A DNA stretch of 64,000 nucleotides from Clostridia bacterium (GCA_017534885.1 JAFXVR010000023.1:21590-85589); one strand, 5' to 3'; positions 52,561-61,793 are shown, counted from the stretch's first letter. The notes: generated by a model not told the origin, from the letters alone. Numbers and translations: made by a program.

Positions 52561-52834
52561 GATGTTTTGCCGGTATTTTTTCGGTATTCCTCGGCTTTTT
52601 TCGTCATTCATCCTGCCGAAATCATTGTAATATATAGCTTATCTTCTGATTGGCTTGACTTTGCTTTCGTGCGTGTCCACGTTCCACTTGTATTGACCGG
52701 ATCAGCGCCTGATTCCGGCTGTAACCGCTCAGTACGTTTTCAGTAGACATTGCCATTGCGCCATTTCAGACGGATGTATTGGCTGTACCTCCCAGCGTGT
52801 CCTGTTGTATGCTCAGATTCCACTTGTCTGCAGC

Positions 52835-52863
52835 GTGACAGGCTGTTGAAATTATGCTATCAT
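52835..52863 (+). promoter_or_regulatory. Promoter of the GH35 gene
   Basis: GTGACA (52835-52840), a 17-bp spacer and TGCTATCAT, an extended -10 at 52858-52863, about 70 bp before the ATG. Confidence 0.7.
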
Positions 52864-52932
52864 TTATCATATACGGTCAGACGCCATCCGGCAGACGGAA
52901 TCCCGCCCGAAATCGCCAGCAAGGAGGCCAAC

Positions 52933-55014
52933 ATGCGTTACACCTTCACCCGCGTCCCGCCCGCGCCCTTTCTCCGCGGTCACCTGCGCCTGGGCGGAGC
53001 CAATCCCTCCGGGGAGCGCATCGATGTCACCAGCCGATCCCTGGAGCGGGGTCGAAGGCCCTGGCTGCCGGTCATGGGGGAATACCACTTTGTCCGTGAC
53101 CGGGCGGAGAACTGGTACACCGAGCTGTGCAAGATGAAGGCCGGCGGCGTCACCGTGATTTCGACCTACCTCTTCTGGATCTGCCACGAGGAGGAAGAGG
53201 GCGTGTTTGATTTCACCGGCGACCGGGACGTGCGCCGCTTTGTGCTGGAAGCCCAGCGGGCTGGTCTGGACGTGCTGGCGCGCATCGGCCCCTGGGCCCA
53301 CGGCGAATGCCGCAGCGGCGGCTTCCCGGACTGGCTGCTGGAAAAGGGTTTCCGCCTGCGGCACAACGATCCCGGCTATCTGGCCAAAGTGCGTATCTGG
53401 TACAGCCGCCTGTATGAGCAGCTGCGAGGGCTGCTCTACCGGGACGGCGGCCCCGTGATCGGCGTTCAGCTGGACAATGAGCTGGTGGATGACGCCGAGC
53501 ACCTGCTCACCCTCAAAACCCTCGCCCGGGAGGCAGGCTTTGACGTGCCCCTGTACACGGTCACGGGCTGGAACAGCCGCTATGGCGCGAAGATCCCGGT
53601 GGACGAGGTGCTGCCGGTCTTCGGAGCCTACCCGGACGCGCCCTGGGCGGAGGGCACTTCTCCCCTGCCCCTGTCCCCGCACTATGTCTTCGACGCCCGC
53701 CGCAACGACAGCGCCGTGGGGGTGGATGTCATCCGCGATACGGACGAGAGCGGCTGGCGGCTGCCCTATGAGCGCTATCCCTTCGCCACCTGCGAGCTGG
53801 GCAGCGGCCTCATGCCCACCCACCACCGGCGGCCCCTGGTCTCGGGCATGGACACCTACGCGCTCTCGCTGGTGAAGCTGGGCAGCGGAAACAATCTGGT
53901 GGGCTACTATATGTATCACGGCGGCACCAACAAGCTGGGACGATTTTCGACCCTCAACGAGAGCCGCGCCACCGGCTATCCCAACGACTATCCCGTGCTG
54001 AACTATGATTTTCACACCGCGCTGACCCAGTACGGCGAGGCCCGGTCCCAGTATCGCCTGCTGAACCTGCTGCACCTCTTTCTCGCCGAGTGGGGCGGGG
54101 AGCTGGCGCTGATGGATTTCTTGCCTCAGGCCAGCCCGCCCGCGCCGGACGACCTGAGCAGCCTGCGCCTCTGCCTGCGCGCCCGCGGAGACCGGGGCTT
54201 TGTCTTCGTCAACCACCACCAGAGGGGCGCGCGCCTGGCGGATGTGCCCGGCGCGGTGATCGACACCGGCGGCCTGGTCTTCCCGCCCATCGATGTGCGC
54301 GGGGATGTGAGCTTCTTCTTTCCTTATAATATGCCCCTGGGGGGCGAAACGCTGGCCTGCGCCACGGCCCAGCCCCTCACCCGCTCCGGCGGCACCTGGT
54401 TCTTCGCGGCTGTCGAGGGCATTCCGCCCGTCTTTCAGCTGGAAGGCCGTCCGCCGGTGACCGCCCGGCCCGGCGAGATCCTGACCTTAGGCACTGCGCG
54501 GGTGGTGACTCTCTCCTGGCAGGAGGCCCTGTACCTGCGCAGACTGTCCGGACAAATCTTCGTCGGGGAGGGTGTTGACCTCTATGAGGAAGACGGTGTG
54601 GTGACGGCCATCCAGCCCGGCTCCTTTGCCTTCCGGCGCTGGACAGGGGACGGCTTTGTGCGGGAGGAGCGCTTCCGCCCCTTTGACCCGGCGCGGCTGA
54701 CCATGACCCCTGTTCCCGCCCCCTTCGATCCGCCATATCCCGATGAGCTGGCCATCGGCGGGCCGAGGAAACTCAGCTGGAAAAAGCTGGAGGTCAGCAG
54801 TCCGGAGGGCTTTGTGGAGATCAGCGAGCCCTGTGATGCCGCCCAGATCTACGCGGACGGCCTGCTCACCGCCGATCAGTTCTTTACCGGTGAGCCCTGG
54901 CGCATTCCCGCCTCCCTGCTCTTCGGCCATGAATGCTATCTGGTGTGCTCCGAGCTGAAGGACGACTGCCTCTTCGAGGATGGCTTCAGGCCGCTTTCCG
55001 CCGCGCCGGACTGA
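52933..55014 (+). CDS. Beta-galactosidase-like enzyme, glycoside hydrolase family 35
   Basis: The 693-residue protein has a GH35 TIM barrel (about 30-340): LPVMGEYHFVRDRAENWYTELCKMKAGG, ISTYLFWICHEEEEGVFDFTGDRD, LARIGPWAHGECRSGGFPDWLL, the acid/base GGPVIGVQLDNEL (Glu near 183) and a nucleophile-like TCELGSG (Glu near 287). YYMYHGGTNKLGRF follows. C-terminal beta domains complete it. It lacks a signal peptide, so it probably acts in the cytoplasm on imported galactosides. AAGGAGG precedes the ATG at 52933. The sugar symporter gene follows on the same strand. Confidence 0.88.
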   Translation: MRYTFTRVPPAPFLRGHLRLGGANPSGERIDVTSRSLERGRRPWLPVMGEYHFVRDRAENWYTELCKMKAGGVTVISTYLFWICHEEEEGVFDFTGDRDVRRFVLEAQRAGLDVLARIGPWAHGECRSGGFPDWLLEKGFRLRHNDPGYLAKVRIWYSRLYEQLRGLLYRDGGPVIGVQLDNELVDDAEHLLTLKTLAREAGFDVPLYTVTGWNSRYGAKIPVDEVLPVFGAYPDAPWAEGTSPLPLSPHYVFDARRNDSAVGVDVIRDTDESGWRLPYERYPFATCELGSGLMPTHHRRPLVSGMDTYALSLVKLGSGNNLVGYYMYHGGTNKLGRFSTLNESRATGYPNDYPVLNYDFHTALTQYGEARSQYRLLNLLHLFLAEWGGELALMDFLPQASPPAPDDLSSLRLCLRARGDRGFVFVNHHQRGARLADVPGAVIDTGGLVFPPIDVRGDVSFFFPYNMPLGGETLACATAQPLTRSGGTWFFAAVEGIPPVFQLEGRPPVTARPGEILTLGTARVVTLSWQEALYLRRLSGQIFVGEGVDLYEEDGVVTAIQPGSFAFRRWTGDGFVREERFRPFDPARLTMTPVPAPFDPPYPDELAIGGPRKLSWKKLEVSSPEGFVEISEPCDAAQIYADGLLTADQFFTGEPWRIPASLLFGHECYLVCSELKDDCLFEDGFRPLSAAPD

Positions 55015-55215
55015 AGGCCGGATCTGACTGCCATTCCGCTGTTCCTCTGCGTCCGCGCCGTTTGGGTACGGTTTCTGTCCGTTTGTCCGCAGAAAACGCA
55101 GGAATCCTACCGTTCGTCACAGACCAAAAGCAGTATACAAATCCGGTTTTCTGTGTTATTATATATCTGATGAAACACGCGCTGCCGCGGAATATCGTAT
55201 GAAAGGAAGGATTCC

Positions 55216-57030
55216 ATGAGCCAGACTGCCGGCAAGACCTCCTTCTTTGACAAGCTGCCAAGCCTGATCAAGAAGTCCAATGTCACTCTCATCCCCGAGG
55301 GCGCCATCGGCTATCTCATTGGCCCAACCCTGGCCCTGGTGGCCAACTCCGTGCTGTCAAACTACTTCAACAAGTACATGACAGACGTGCTCAACATCAA
55401 CTCCTGGGCCAGCGAGTTCTTCAAGTGGCTGCCCGTCATCTCAGTCATCTTCGTGGTTCTGGGCAACATCATCGTCGGCCGCCTGATGGACCGGAGTTCC
55501 TCCAGGGCCGGCAAGGCGCGGCCGCTGCTGCTGATCTCCGTGCCCATCAGCTTCCTGGCGCTGCTGATCCTCTTCGTCATCTCGCCCCTGGCGACAGACA
55601 CCATCAACACCTCGGGCCAGTCCCTGGCGCTGGTGTGCATCGCCATCGGCTATAACCTGTGGTTCGCCATCGCCTATCCCATGTACTACACGCCCCACGC
55701 GGCGCTGGTGAACCTCTCCACCCGCAACTCCAAGGACCGGACCCTGCTGGCCACCCTGTCCAACGCCACCATGCTGGCCGCCATGGGCCTGTCCACCATG
55801 ATCCTGCCCTTCTTCCTCTCCCTGCTCTTCGTGCCGCAGACCACCAACCTGCCTGAAGGCGCGGTGCTGCTGGAGAGCGGCGAGTACGCCCTCAACGGCG
55901 CGGTGCTCTATGACGCCGTGGCTTCCTACAACAACTGGAAGGTCTTCGTCATCGCCCTGACGGCCATCACCGTCATCGGCGCGCTGGTGGAGTTCATGTT
56001 CACCCGCGAGCGCGTCACCGAGGAGTCCATGAACCAGGGCGAGAGCGCCGCCCCGGCCAAGGCCCTGCCCATCGCGCAGCAGGCGAAAATCTGCTTCGGC
56101 GACAAGTTCTGGATCATCATGATGGTGTTCTTCTTCTGCTACCAGCTGGGCGGCATGGCGAAGAACGTTTCCCAGCTCTACTTCTGCCAGGCCATGTTCC
56201 CCAACGACGAGGGCATCTACACCATCGCCAACGGCGGCGCCATCTCGGGCCTGCTGGCCATCATCGGCGCCATCCCCACGGCGGTGGGCATGGTACTGGC
56301 CCCCATCCTTGCGGGCAAGATCGGCAAGGGCAAGGCCATCTTCTGCGGCGCTGTGCTGGCGGCTGCCGGCGGCCTGCTGGGCCTGATTGCCCCGGACAAT
56401 CTGGTCATCGTCTTTGTCTCCTTCATCCTGAAGGCCCTGGGCTCCACCCCCGCCATGTATCTCTCCATGGCACTGCTGGCGGACGTGCTGGACCACCAGG
56501 AAGCTGTGAACGGCGCCCGCACCGACGGCCTGACCATGACCATCTACGGCGCCATCATGGCCGGCATGACCGGTGTGGCCACGGGCATCCTGAACATCGT
56601 CCTGTCCAACGTGGGCTACGCGGCGGACAACATCTCCTCTGAAGCCATCCGCGCGGCCATGCCCTGGGTCTTCATCGGCATCGAGACTTTCTGCTACCTG
56701 GCCATCTTCCTGCTCTTCTTCCTGATGAAGGTGGAGAAGTTCGGCAAGTTTGACCACGAGGCCATCGTCGTCGACCAGAAGGCCGCCGCGGCGAAGGAAG
56801 GCCGCCCCTACATCTCCGCCGAGGAGAAGATCCTCAAGGAGGAGGGCAAGGAGGCCTATGACGCCGAGATGCAGCGCCAGGCCAAGGCCAAGGCTGATGA
56901 AGCCGCGAAGCTCGCCGCCATGCCCGCCGCCAAACGCGCCGCCCTCGAAAAGGCTGAGGCCGCCACCCGCGACGAGCTCAACGCCCTGCGCAAGGCCGCC
57001 GGTCGGTCTGCAATCAAGTTTAGCAAATAA
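55216..57030 (+). CDS. GPH-family sugar:cation symporter (MelB/YicJ-like)
   Basis: The 604-residue protein has twelve membrane helices and the GPH signatures: an N-terminal transmembrane region ending KYMTDVLNI, then NIIVGRLMDRSSSRAGKARPLLL (loop 2-3 with the Asp and Arg/Lys pattern) and a second half with DVLDHQEAVNGARTDGL. It likely imports an oligosaccharide or glycoside with a cation, feeding the GH35 enzyme. The last 80 residues are unusual: a cytoplasmic Lys/Ala/Glu-rich coiled coil not found in MelB. GAAAGGAAGG precedes the ATG. A 201-bp gap separates it from GH35; no sure promoter was found there. Confidence 0.9.
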   Translation: MSQTAGKTSFFDKLPSLIKKSNVTLIPEGAIGYLIGPTLALVANSVLSNYFNKYMTDVLNINSWASEFFKWLPVISVIFVVLGNIIVGRLMDRSSSRAGKARPLLLISVPISFLALLILFVISPLATDTINTSGQSLALVCIAIGYNLWFAIAYPMYYTPHAALVNLSTRNSKDRTLLATLSNATMLAAMGLSTMILPFFLSLLFVPQTTNLPEGAVLLESGEYALNGAVLYDAVASYNNWKVFVIALTAITVIGALVEFMFTRERVTEESMNQGESAAPAKALPIAQQAKICFGDKFWIIMMVFFFCYQLGGMAKNVSQLYFCQAMFPNDEGIYTIANGGAISGLLAIIGAIPTAVGMVLAPILAGKIGKGKAIFCGAVLAAAGGLLGLIAPDNLVIVFVSFILKALGSTPAMYLSMALLADVLDHQEAVNGARTDGLTMTIYGAIMAGMTGVATGILNIVLSNVGYAADNISSEAIRAAMPWVFIGIETFCYLAIFLLFFLMKVEKFGKFDHEAIVVDQKAAAAKEGRPYISAEEKILKEEGKEAYDAEMQRQAKAKADEAAKLAAMPAAKRAALEKAEAATRDELNALRKAAGRSAIKFSK

Positions 57031-57042
57031 TCAGTCGAATGA

Positions 57043-57076
57043 CACAGGCAGCGCGGCTCCGGTCACGCTGCCTGTG
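57043..57076 (+). terminator. Hairpin after the symporter gene
   Basis: CACAGGCAGCG / CGCTGCCTGTG is a perfect 11-bp stem with a 12-nt loop, 12 bp after the stop codon. No T-run follows, so it may protect the transcript end or work with the stronger structure downstream. Confidence 0.5.
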
Positions 57077-57116
57077 AGCAGATCCTCATCAACACCGGCT
57101 GGTATGAGCTGAAATA

Positions 57117-57144
57117 AGCTGTTAGCTATCAGCTTTCAGCTGTT
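57117..57144 (+). repeat. AGCTGTTAGCT short repeat, copy 2
   Basis: The string AGCTGTTAGCTATCAGCTTT is followed by CAGCTGTTT. It resembles 11321-11347 and lies in inverted orientation relative to 57320-57350, enclosing about 175 bp that contain a terminator and a partial palindrome. No gene is seen between 57031 and 57355. Confidence 0.7.
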
Positions 57145-57168
57145 TGCGAGGGCTCACCCATACCCTCG

Positions 57169-57206
57169 GCCCCTTTTCCCTGTGCGCGGGGGAAGGGGCG
57201 TTTTTT
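57169..57206 (+). terminator. Intrinsic terminator
   Basis: GCCCCTTTTCCC pairs with GGGGGAAGGGGC (two G-T pairs) around a 7-nt loop, followed by GTTTTTTTG. It would end the GH35-symporter transcription unit. Confidence 0.8.
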
Positions 57207-57319
57207 TGTGATTGCGCTGGGGGGGAACGCTTTCTGCGAGAAAGCGTCCGAACAGAAAAAGGCCCCTTGAAAGGCGATTCTGCGGAGGAAAACCGCTTCA
57301 CCTGAAAGGTAGCCAAACT

Positions 57320-57350
57320 AAGCTGACAGCTAAAAGCTGACAGCTAATAA
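57320..57350 (-). repeat. AGCTGTTAGCT short repeat, copy 3 (inverted)
   Basis: On the minus strand TTATTAGCTGTCAGCTTTTA followed by GCTGTCAGCTT matches the pattern of 11321-11347. With 57117-57144 it forms inverted ends of a roughly 230-bp segment, just after the stop of the Y-family polymerase gene. Confidence 0.7.
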
Positions 57351-57355
57351 CTCCC

Positions 57356-58717
57356 TTACGCCTGATGTCCTCCCACCTGGGCGTTCCGCTCCAGTCCCGT
57401 GGCGCCCTCGGAGAGGCTGGCGGCCCGGAAGAGGGCGTTGGCGCCGAAGCGGCCGCGGATGCCCAGCACGGTCTGCTGTAGGCTCTGCTCCCGCTCTTCC
57501 GCGCCGGGGTCGTCAAAGAAGCTGAGCTGGCGGGCCTCCCCGGCGTCCTTCAGGCCGGTCAGGGCGATGTACACCCGGCGCACGGTCAGTTTCGGGCTGA
57601 CCTGCCGGTCGAAAGCCGCCATCATGGCCGCCATGATCGCCTTGCCGGAGGCGGTGGGCGATGGAAAGCGGGCCGTGCCGTGGGCAGGCTTGGGCGCGGC
57701 GCGGCCATAGAAATCCTGCACCACAGCGCCCGCATACCCGGCGGACAGGTTTTCCGTGTCATAGATCACGTCCAGGCTGAGGCCGCCCGCCGCCAGCCCC
57801 TTTCCCGCCATCTCGAGGGTCAGCTGCTCGGTCATCTCCCGCACAATGATCCTCGCCTTGTCAAAGGGATAGGGCTCGGCCAGCACCTGCCCCACCGAGA
57901 GGCTCTCCCGCTCGGGCTTGAAAGCCTTGATGTCCACCATGGTGCAGCTTTCGAGGCCCCAGGCGTGATCGATCAGCAGCTCCGCGTCGATGCCGAAGAG
58001 GCGGTACAGGCTCTCCTCATCCGTCAGGGAGCGCCGGGCGATGTCACCCATGGTCTCCATGCCGTGCTGCCGCAGCCTTTCGCTCAGCCCCCGGCCGATG
58101 CGCCAGAAGTCCCGGATGGGCCGATGATCCCAGAGCTGCTCCCGGTAGCCTTCTTCGTCCAGCTCGGCGATGCGCACCCCGTCTTTGTCCGGAGCGGCGC
58201 GCTTGGCCAAAATGTCCATGGCCACCTTGCACAGATACAGGTTGGTGCCGATGCCCGCCGTCGCCGTGATGCCGGTCTCCGCCAGCACATCCCGGATCAT
58301 CCGCATGGCCAGCTCCCGCGCCGTCAGCCCGTAGAGGGGCAGGTAGGCCGTCACGTCCATCAGCACCTCGTCCACCGAATAGACGTGGATGTCCTCCGCC
58401 GAGACATAGCGCAGGTAGATGCCGTAGATCTGGGCGGAGCGGCGCATGTACAGGCTCATGTGGGGCGGCGCGATGACAAAATCGATCGTCTCCCCGGTCT
58501 GCCGCCGGATCTCCTCCAGCCTTTGCTTCACCTCAAAGAGCCGCGCCCGGCCGGGTATCCCGTAGGCCTTGAGCGCGGGGGTCACCGCCAGACAGATGGT
58601 CTTGTCCGTGCGGCGCTCGTCCGCCACCACCAGGCGGGCGGTCAGCGGGTTCAGCCCCCGCTCGACGCACTCCACCGAGGCGTAGAAGGACTTGAGGTCA
58701 ATGGCGATGCAGTCCAT
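57356..58717 (-). CDS. Y-family DNA polymerase (UmuC/UvrX-like)
   Basis: The 453-residue protein has the Y-family fingers and palm: MDCIAIDLKSFYASVECVERG with Asp7, VYSVDEVLMD with catalytic Asp116-Glu117, TATAGIGTNLYLCKVAMDILAK and the helix-hairpin-helix WDHRPIRDFWRIGRGL. The little-finger region follows to about residue 400. The segment layout is closer to UmuC/UvrX-type translesion polymerases than DinB. A C-terminal acidic motif QLSFFDDP may bind the beta clamp. The start ATG follows the pyrE stop without a gap, so it is coupled to pyrE, an unusual neighbour for an error-prone polymerase. No LexA box was found nearby. Confidence 0.9.
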   Translation of the reverse strand: MDCIAIDLKSFYASVECVERGLNPLTARLVVADERRTDKTICLAVTPALKAYGIPGRARLFEVKQRLEEIRRQTGETIDFVIAPPHMSLYMRRSAQIYGIYLRYVSAEDIHVYSVDEVLMDVTAYLPLYGLTARELAMRMIRDVLAETGITATAGIGTNLYLCKVAMDILAKRAAPDKDGVRIAELDEEGYREQLWDHRPIRDFWRIGRGLSERLRQHGMETMGDIARRSLTDEESLYRLFGIDAELLIDHAWGLESCTMVDIKAFKPERESLSVGQVLAEPYPFDKARIIVREMTEQLTLEMAGKGLAAGGLSLDVIYDTENLSAGYAGAVVQDFYGRAAPKPAHGTARFPSPTASGKAIMAAMMAAFDRQVSPKLTVRRVYIALTGLKDAGEARQLSFFDDPGAEEREQSLQQTVLGIRGRFGANALFRAASLSEGATGLERNAQVGGHQA

Positions 58718-59350
58718 TTACCGGACCATCCAGCTCTCGTCCGCCGGATTGGCGCGGAATTTCAGCAGGCGCGCGATGTCCTCCGGGCGGATGAAGCCCT
58801 CCTCCGCGGCCACCTCGCACAGGGCGTCGAAATCGGAGAGGCTGTGGTTGATGACGCCGGCCTCGCCCAGCCGCCTGGCCGCCTTGTCCATGCCGTAGGT
58901 GAAGATGGACGCGATGCCCAGCACTTCCGCGCCGGCCTCGCGCAGGGCGTCCACCACCTCCAGCACCGAGCCGCCGGTGGAAATCAGATCCTCCACCACC
59001 ACCACTTTTTGCCCGGGGAGCAGGCGGCCTTCGATGCGGTTGGCCCGGCCGTGATCCTTGGCGCTGCCCCGCACATAGCCCATGGGCAGGCCCATCAGGT
59101 GGGCGGTGATGGCCGCGTGGGCGATGCCGGCGGTGCTGGTGCCCATCAGCACCTCAGCGCCGGGATAATGCGCCTCGATCACTTTTTTGAGGCCCTCCTC
59201 CACATGGGTGCGCACTTCCGGGCTGGACAGGGTCAGCCGGTTGTCGCAATAGATGGGGCTGCGGATGCCGCTGGCCCAGGTGAAGGGCTCGTCCGGCCGG
59301 AGAAAGACCGCGCCGATGGAGAGCAGGTCATGGGCAATGGCTTTTTTCAT
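58718..59350 (-). CDS. pyrE: Orotate phosphoribosyltransferase
   Basis: The 210-residue enzyme has the substrate loop [16 protein letters not shown], an [12 protein letters not shown] segment, [19 protein letters not shown] (flexible catalytic loop) and the PRPP motif [21 protein letters not shown]. It makes OMP in pyrimidine synthesis. The ATG at 59350 follows AGGAGG by 7 nt. The other pyr genes are elsewhere. It lies 25 bp after the membrane metallophosphoesterase and is directly followed by the polymerase. Confidence 0.96.
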   Translation of the reverse strand: MKKAIAHDLLSIGAVFLRPDEPFTWASGIRSPIYCDNRLTLSSPEVRTHVEEGLKKVIEAHYPGAEVLMGTSTAGIAHAAITAHLMGLPMGYVRGSAKDHGRANRIEGRLLPGQKVVVVEDLISTGGSVLEVVDALREAGAEVLGIASIFTYGMDKAARRLGEAGVINHSLSDFDALCEVAAEEGFIRPEDIARLLKFRANPADESWMVR

Positions 59351-59375
59351 GCTGAATCCTCCTGTGATTTGCATC

Positions 59376-60464
59376 TTATGTCAGCCGGGCTGTCAGGTAG
59401 ATGACCGTAGCGTCGGGCAGGTTGAAGAGGCGGAAGGGCATCCACGGGGGATAGGCGTTGGCTGAGCCCCCCAAACCCGGACTGATGTGCTGGGGAATGC
59501 CGCCCACCCAGTTCCAGCCGGAGACGCCCTCGTCCCCGGGGAACCAGCCCAGCTCCGGCACATAGACCGGCCCAAGGCCCGGCAGCCGCCACTGTCCGCC
59601 GCAATAGTGCCCGGCCAAAATCAGCGAGGCCTGGCGGATGGAGAACACCGCGCCCCGCTCAGACCAGTTCATCAGGGTGGTCATGTACTCCTGGGTGATG
59701 GGCGTGTGGCTGACCACCACCTGCACGTCCGTCGTGCGCATGTCCTTCAGTTTGGCGCGGATGCTTTCCGCCCGGGCCACCTGGTATTCGCACACCCGAC
59801 GCCGGGCCGCCTCGTAGGCGCTGAGGCTCCCGCGGCCGTTGAGCGCCTGCAGCTGCCCCCTCCAGTTGCTCTCAAACTGATCCAGGTTGAGGCTGTACAG
59901 GCTCTCCGGCACAAACCAGATGCGGTCCTGCCCGTTCTTTCCCCTTGCCACCAGGTAGGGCTCGTCCAGAATGGTCACGCCATAGTTCTGCAGGGTCAGC
60001 GCCCAGTCCGCGTAGGGGCTGGCGTTGTCGTGGGGCTCCGAGTCCAGGTAGTCCGGGTCTTCGTCCCCGGGCAGGTAGAGGATCGGCTGACCGGACGGCA
60101 GCTGCTGAATCAGCCGGATCACGTTGGCTGTTTTGCCCCCGGGCGGCAGCATGTCCCCGGTCATCACAATGGCCGAATAGCTGCGGCCGCTCACCGCCTG
60201 GCTGAAGCCGTTCTGATCCTGCCCCATCACCGCGCCGTGCTGATCGCTCAGGTGCAGGATGGAATACTGCTCCAGCGCCGATGGCAGATCCGCCACGGTG
60301 ACGCTGCGGGTCTTCAGCAGCACCCGGTTCAGCAGGATATAGTTGATGACCCCGGTCAGCAGAAGCAGCGCCGCCAGCGTGATCAGCGTCCAGGTCAGCC
60401 CCCGCCGGAAGCCGCCCCCGCGCCTCCGCCCGCCGATGAAGATATAGGTTTCCCTCCGAGCCAT
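59376..60464 (-). CDS. Membrane-anchored calcineurin-like metallophosphoesterase
   Basis: The 362-residue protein has an Arg-rich N-terminus ([12 protein letters not shown]), a membrane helix (about 22-45) and an extracytoplasmic phosphoesterase domain: [11 protein letters not shown] (Asp-x-His), [30 protein letters not shown] and [10 protein letters not shown]. The usual G-N-H-(D/E) motif reads GDED, so a metal or catalytic ligand is changed, and the last G-H-x-H reads GHYC. Activity may be altered. YkuE-like proteins of this shape act on phosphorylated envelope substrates. It is first in an operon with pyrE and the polymerase. Confidence 0.87.
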   Translation of the reverse strand: MARRETYIFIGGRRRGGGFRRGLTWTLITLAALLLLTGVINYILLNRVLLKTRSVTVADLPSALEQYSILHLSDQHGAVMGQDQNGFSQAVSGRSYSAIVMTGDMLPPGGKTANVIRLIQQLPSGQPILYLPGDEDPDYLDSEPHDNASPYADWALTLQNYGVTILDEPYLVARGKNGQDRIWFVPESLYSLNLDQFESNWRGQLQALNGRGSLSAYEAARRRVCEYQVARAESIRAKLKDMRTTDVQVVVSHTPITQEYMTTLMNWSERGAVFSIRQASLILAGHYCGGQWRLPGLGPVYVPELGWFPGDEGVSGWNWVGGIPQHISPGLGGSANAYPPWMPFRLFNLPDATVIYLTARLT

Positions 60465-60512
60465 CGCTGCCTCCTGCCGGGCGCAAGGCCCGTCCCCTCA
60501 TTCCACCACATC

Positions 60513-60541
60513 AGTATATGCCTTTTCGGTCCAAAGGGCAA
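60513..60541 (-). promoter_or_regulatory. Promoter of the metallophosphoesterase-pyrE-polymerase operon
   Basis: On the minus strand TTGCCC (60536-60541), a 17-bp spacer and TATACT (60513-60518). Confidence 0.8.
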
Positions 60542-60603
60542 GGGGAACTTTTGCGTAAGTTTTACAAAATGTTGCGGATTTATGTCATTCTGCCCCGCCG
60601 CGA

Positions 60604-60632
60604 TTGACAGAACACGCCTGACCTGTTATGAT
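60604..60632 (+). promoter_or_regulatory. Promoter of the second metallophosphoesterase
   Basis: A consensus TTGACA (60604-60609), a 17-bp spacer and TATGAT (60627-60632), divergent from the previous promoter with 62 bp between the two -35 boxes. Confidence 0.85.
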
Positions 60633-60693
60633 AGTCCCGACAGCGTCCGGCATGGATATGCCGAGGCGCAAGAGAATGTGAGGCGGGCGGAGT

Positions 60694-61407
60694 ATGAAGC
60701 TGCTGCTTCTTTCGGACGTGGAGTGTCCCGCGCTTTGGGAGTATTATCGGCCGGAGCGCCTGGAAGGGATCGACCTGATCATCTCCTGCGGCGACCTCAA
60801 GCGCACCTATCTGGAATTCCTGGTGACCATGGGCCGCGTGCCCGTGTTTTATGTGCCCGGAAACCATGACGGTCTTTTCGAGAAGACCCCGCCCGAGGGC
60901 TGCGAGTGCATTGACGGCCGGGTGGTGACCTACCAGGGCGTGCGCTTTCTCGGCCTGGGCGGCAGCATCAACTACAACAACGGCCCCTTCCAGTACACAG
61001 AGCAGGAGATGGCCCGGCGCATCCGCGGGCTGAAGCGCCAGCTGAAAAAGGCCGGCGGCGTCGACATCATCGTGACCCACTCCCCCATCGCGGGCTGCGG
61101 CGACCAGAATGACCGCGCCCACAAGGGCTTCGAGTGCTTCAAGACCCTGATCGAGGCTGAAAAGCCCGCCTATTTCATCCACGGCCATGTGCACCGCAGC
61201 TATGGCGCCAACATCCCCCGGGAGCTGACATGCGGCGAAACCGCTGTGATCAACGCCTTCGAGCGCTATACCATCGAGATTCCCCAGCCGGACGCCGCGT
61301 CCGTTCCTGAACGTGTGCCGCTGCTGAAGCGCCTCGCCCTGCCCAAAGCGCTGTCCGGCGGCCTGCTGCTGCCCCGGGGCGAGGGTCTCCGCCGGGAGGG
61401 AGGCTGA
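60694..61407 (+). CDS. Metallophosphoesterase
   Basis: The 237-residue protein has a calcineurin-like core: LLLSDVECPALWEYY (here Asp-x-Glu in place of Asp-x-His), IISCGDL, VPGNHDGLFE, IIVTHSPIAG and AYFIHGHVHRSYG. The GNHD and GHVH motifs are intact. It is probably cytoplasmic. The substrate is unknown. A C-terminal tail of about 35 residues is basic and disordered-looking. The next gene starts 2 bp after its stop, so the two are coupled. Confidence 0.88.
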   Translation: MKLLLLSDVECPALWEYYRPERLEGIDLIISCGDLKRTYLEFLVTMGRVPVFYVPGNHDGLFEKTPPEGCECIDGRVVTYQGVRFLGLGGSINYNNGPFQYTEQEMARRIRGLKRQLKKAGGVDIIVTHSPIAGCGDQNDRAHKGFECFKTLIEAEKPAYFIHGHVHRSYGANIPRELTCGETAVINAFERYTIEIPQPDAASVPERVPLLKRLALPKALSGGLLLPRGEGLRREGG

Positions 61408-61409
61408 CC

Positions 61410-61787
61410 ATGCGCGCCACCCTGCTGACCTGGAATCTCGCTGCCGATCATCTCGGACGGCTGCGCTACCTCTGCCTGCGTCTGGGCGTCCAGCTGCGCA
61501 CGGTGACCGCGGCTGAAACAGCGCTGCCCATCGACGCCCTGCTGAAGCAGGCCCCCGCCCCCGCCTCAGCGGAAGCCCTGCCCTTTGACGAGCCCATGCT
61601 GCTGATGTGCGGCTTCAGCCCGGCCCAGTTTCACGGCCTGCTGGACCGCTGGGCGGAGATAGGCCTGCCCCCTGTGCCCCTGAAGGCCGTGCTCACCGCC
61701 CAGAACAGGCGCTGGACAGGCGAAGCCCTCCACGCCGCCCTGGCCGAAGAGCGGGCGCAGACATCAGCGTCCGGCAGCAAGTCCTGA
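61410..61787 (+). CDS. DUF3783 family protein
   Basis: The 125-residue protein contains PMLLMCGFSPAQFHGLLDRWAEIGLPPVPLKAVLTAQNRRW followed by a short helix; this is the DUF3783 domain (about 60-113). The role of the family is unknown. The N-terminal 55 residues are a separate small alpha/beta segment. It follows the metallophosphoesterase with only 2 bp between genes, and a terminator closes the operon. Confidence 0.85.
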   Translation: MRATLLTWNLAADHLGRLRYLCLRLGVQLRTVTAAETALPIDALLKQAPAPASAEALPFDEPMLLMCGFSPAQFHGLLDRWAEIGLPPVPLKAVLTAQNRRWTGEALHAALAEERAQTSASGSKS

Positions 61788-61793
61788 CAGGCC

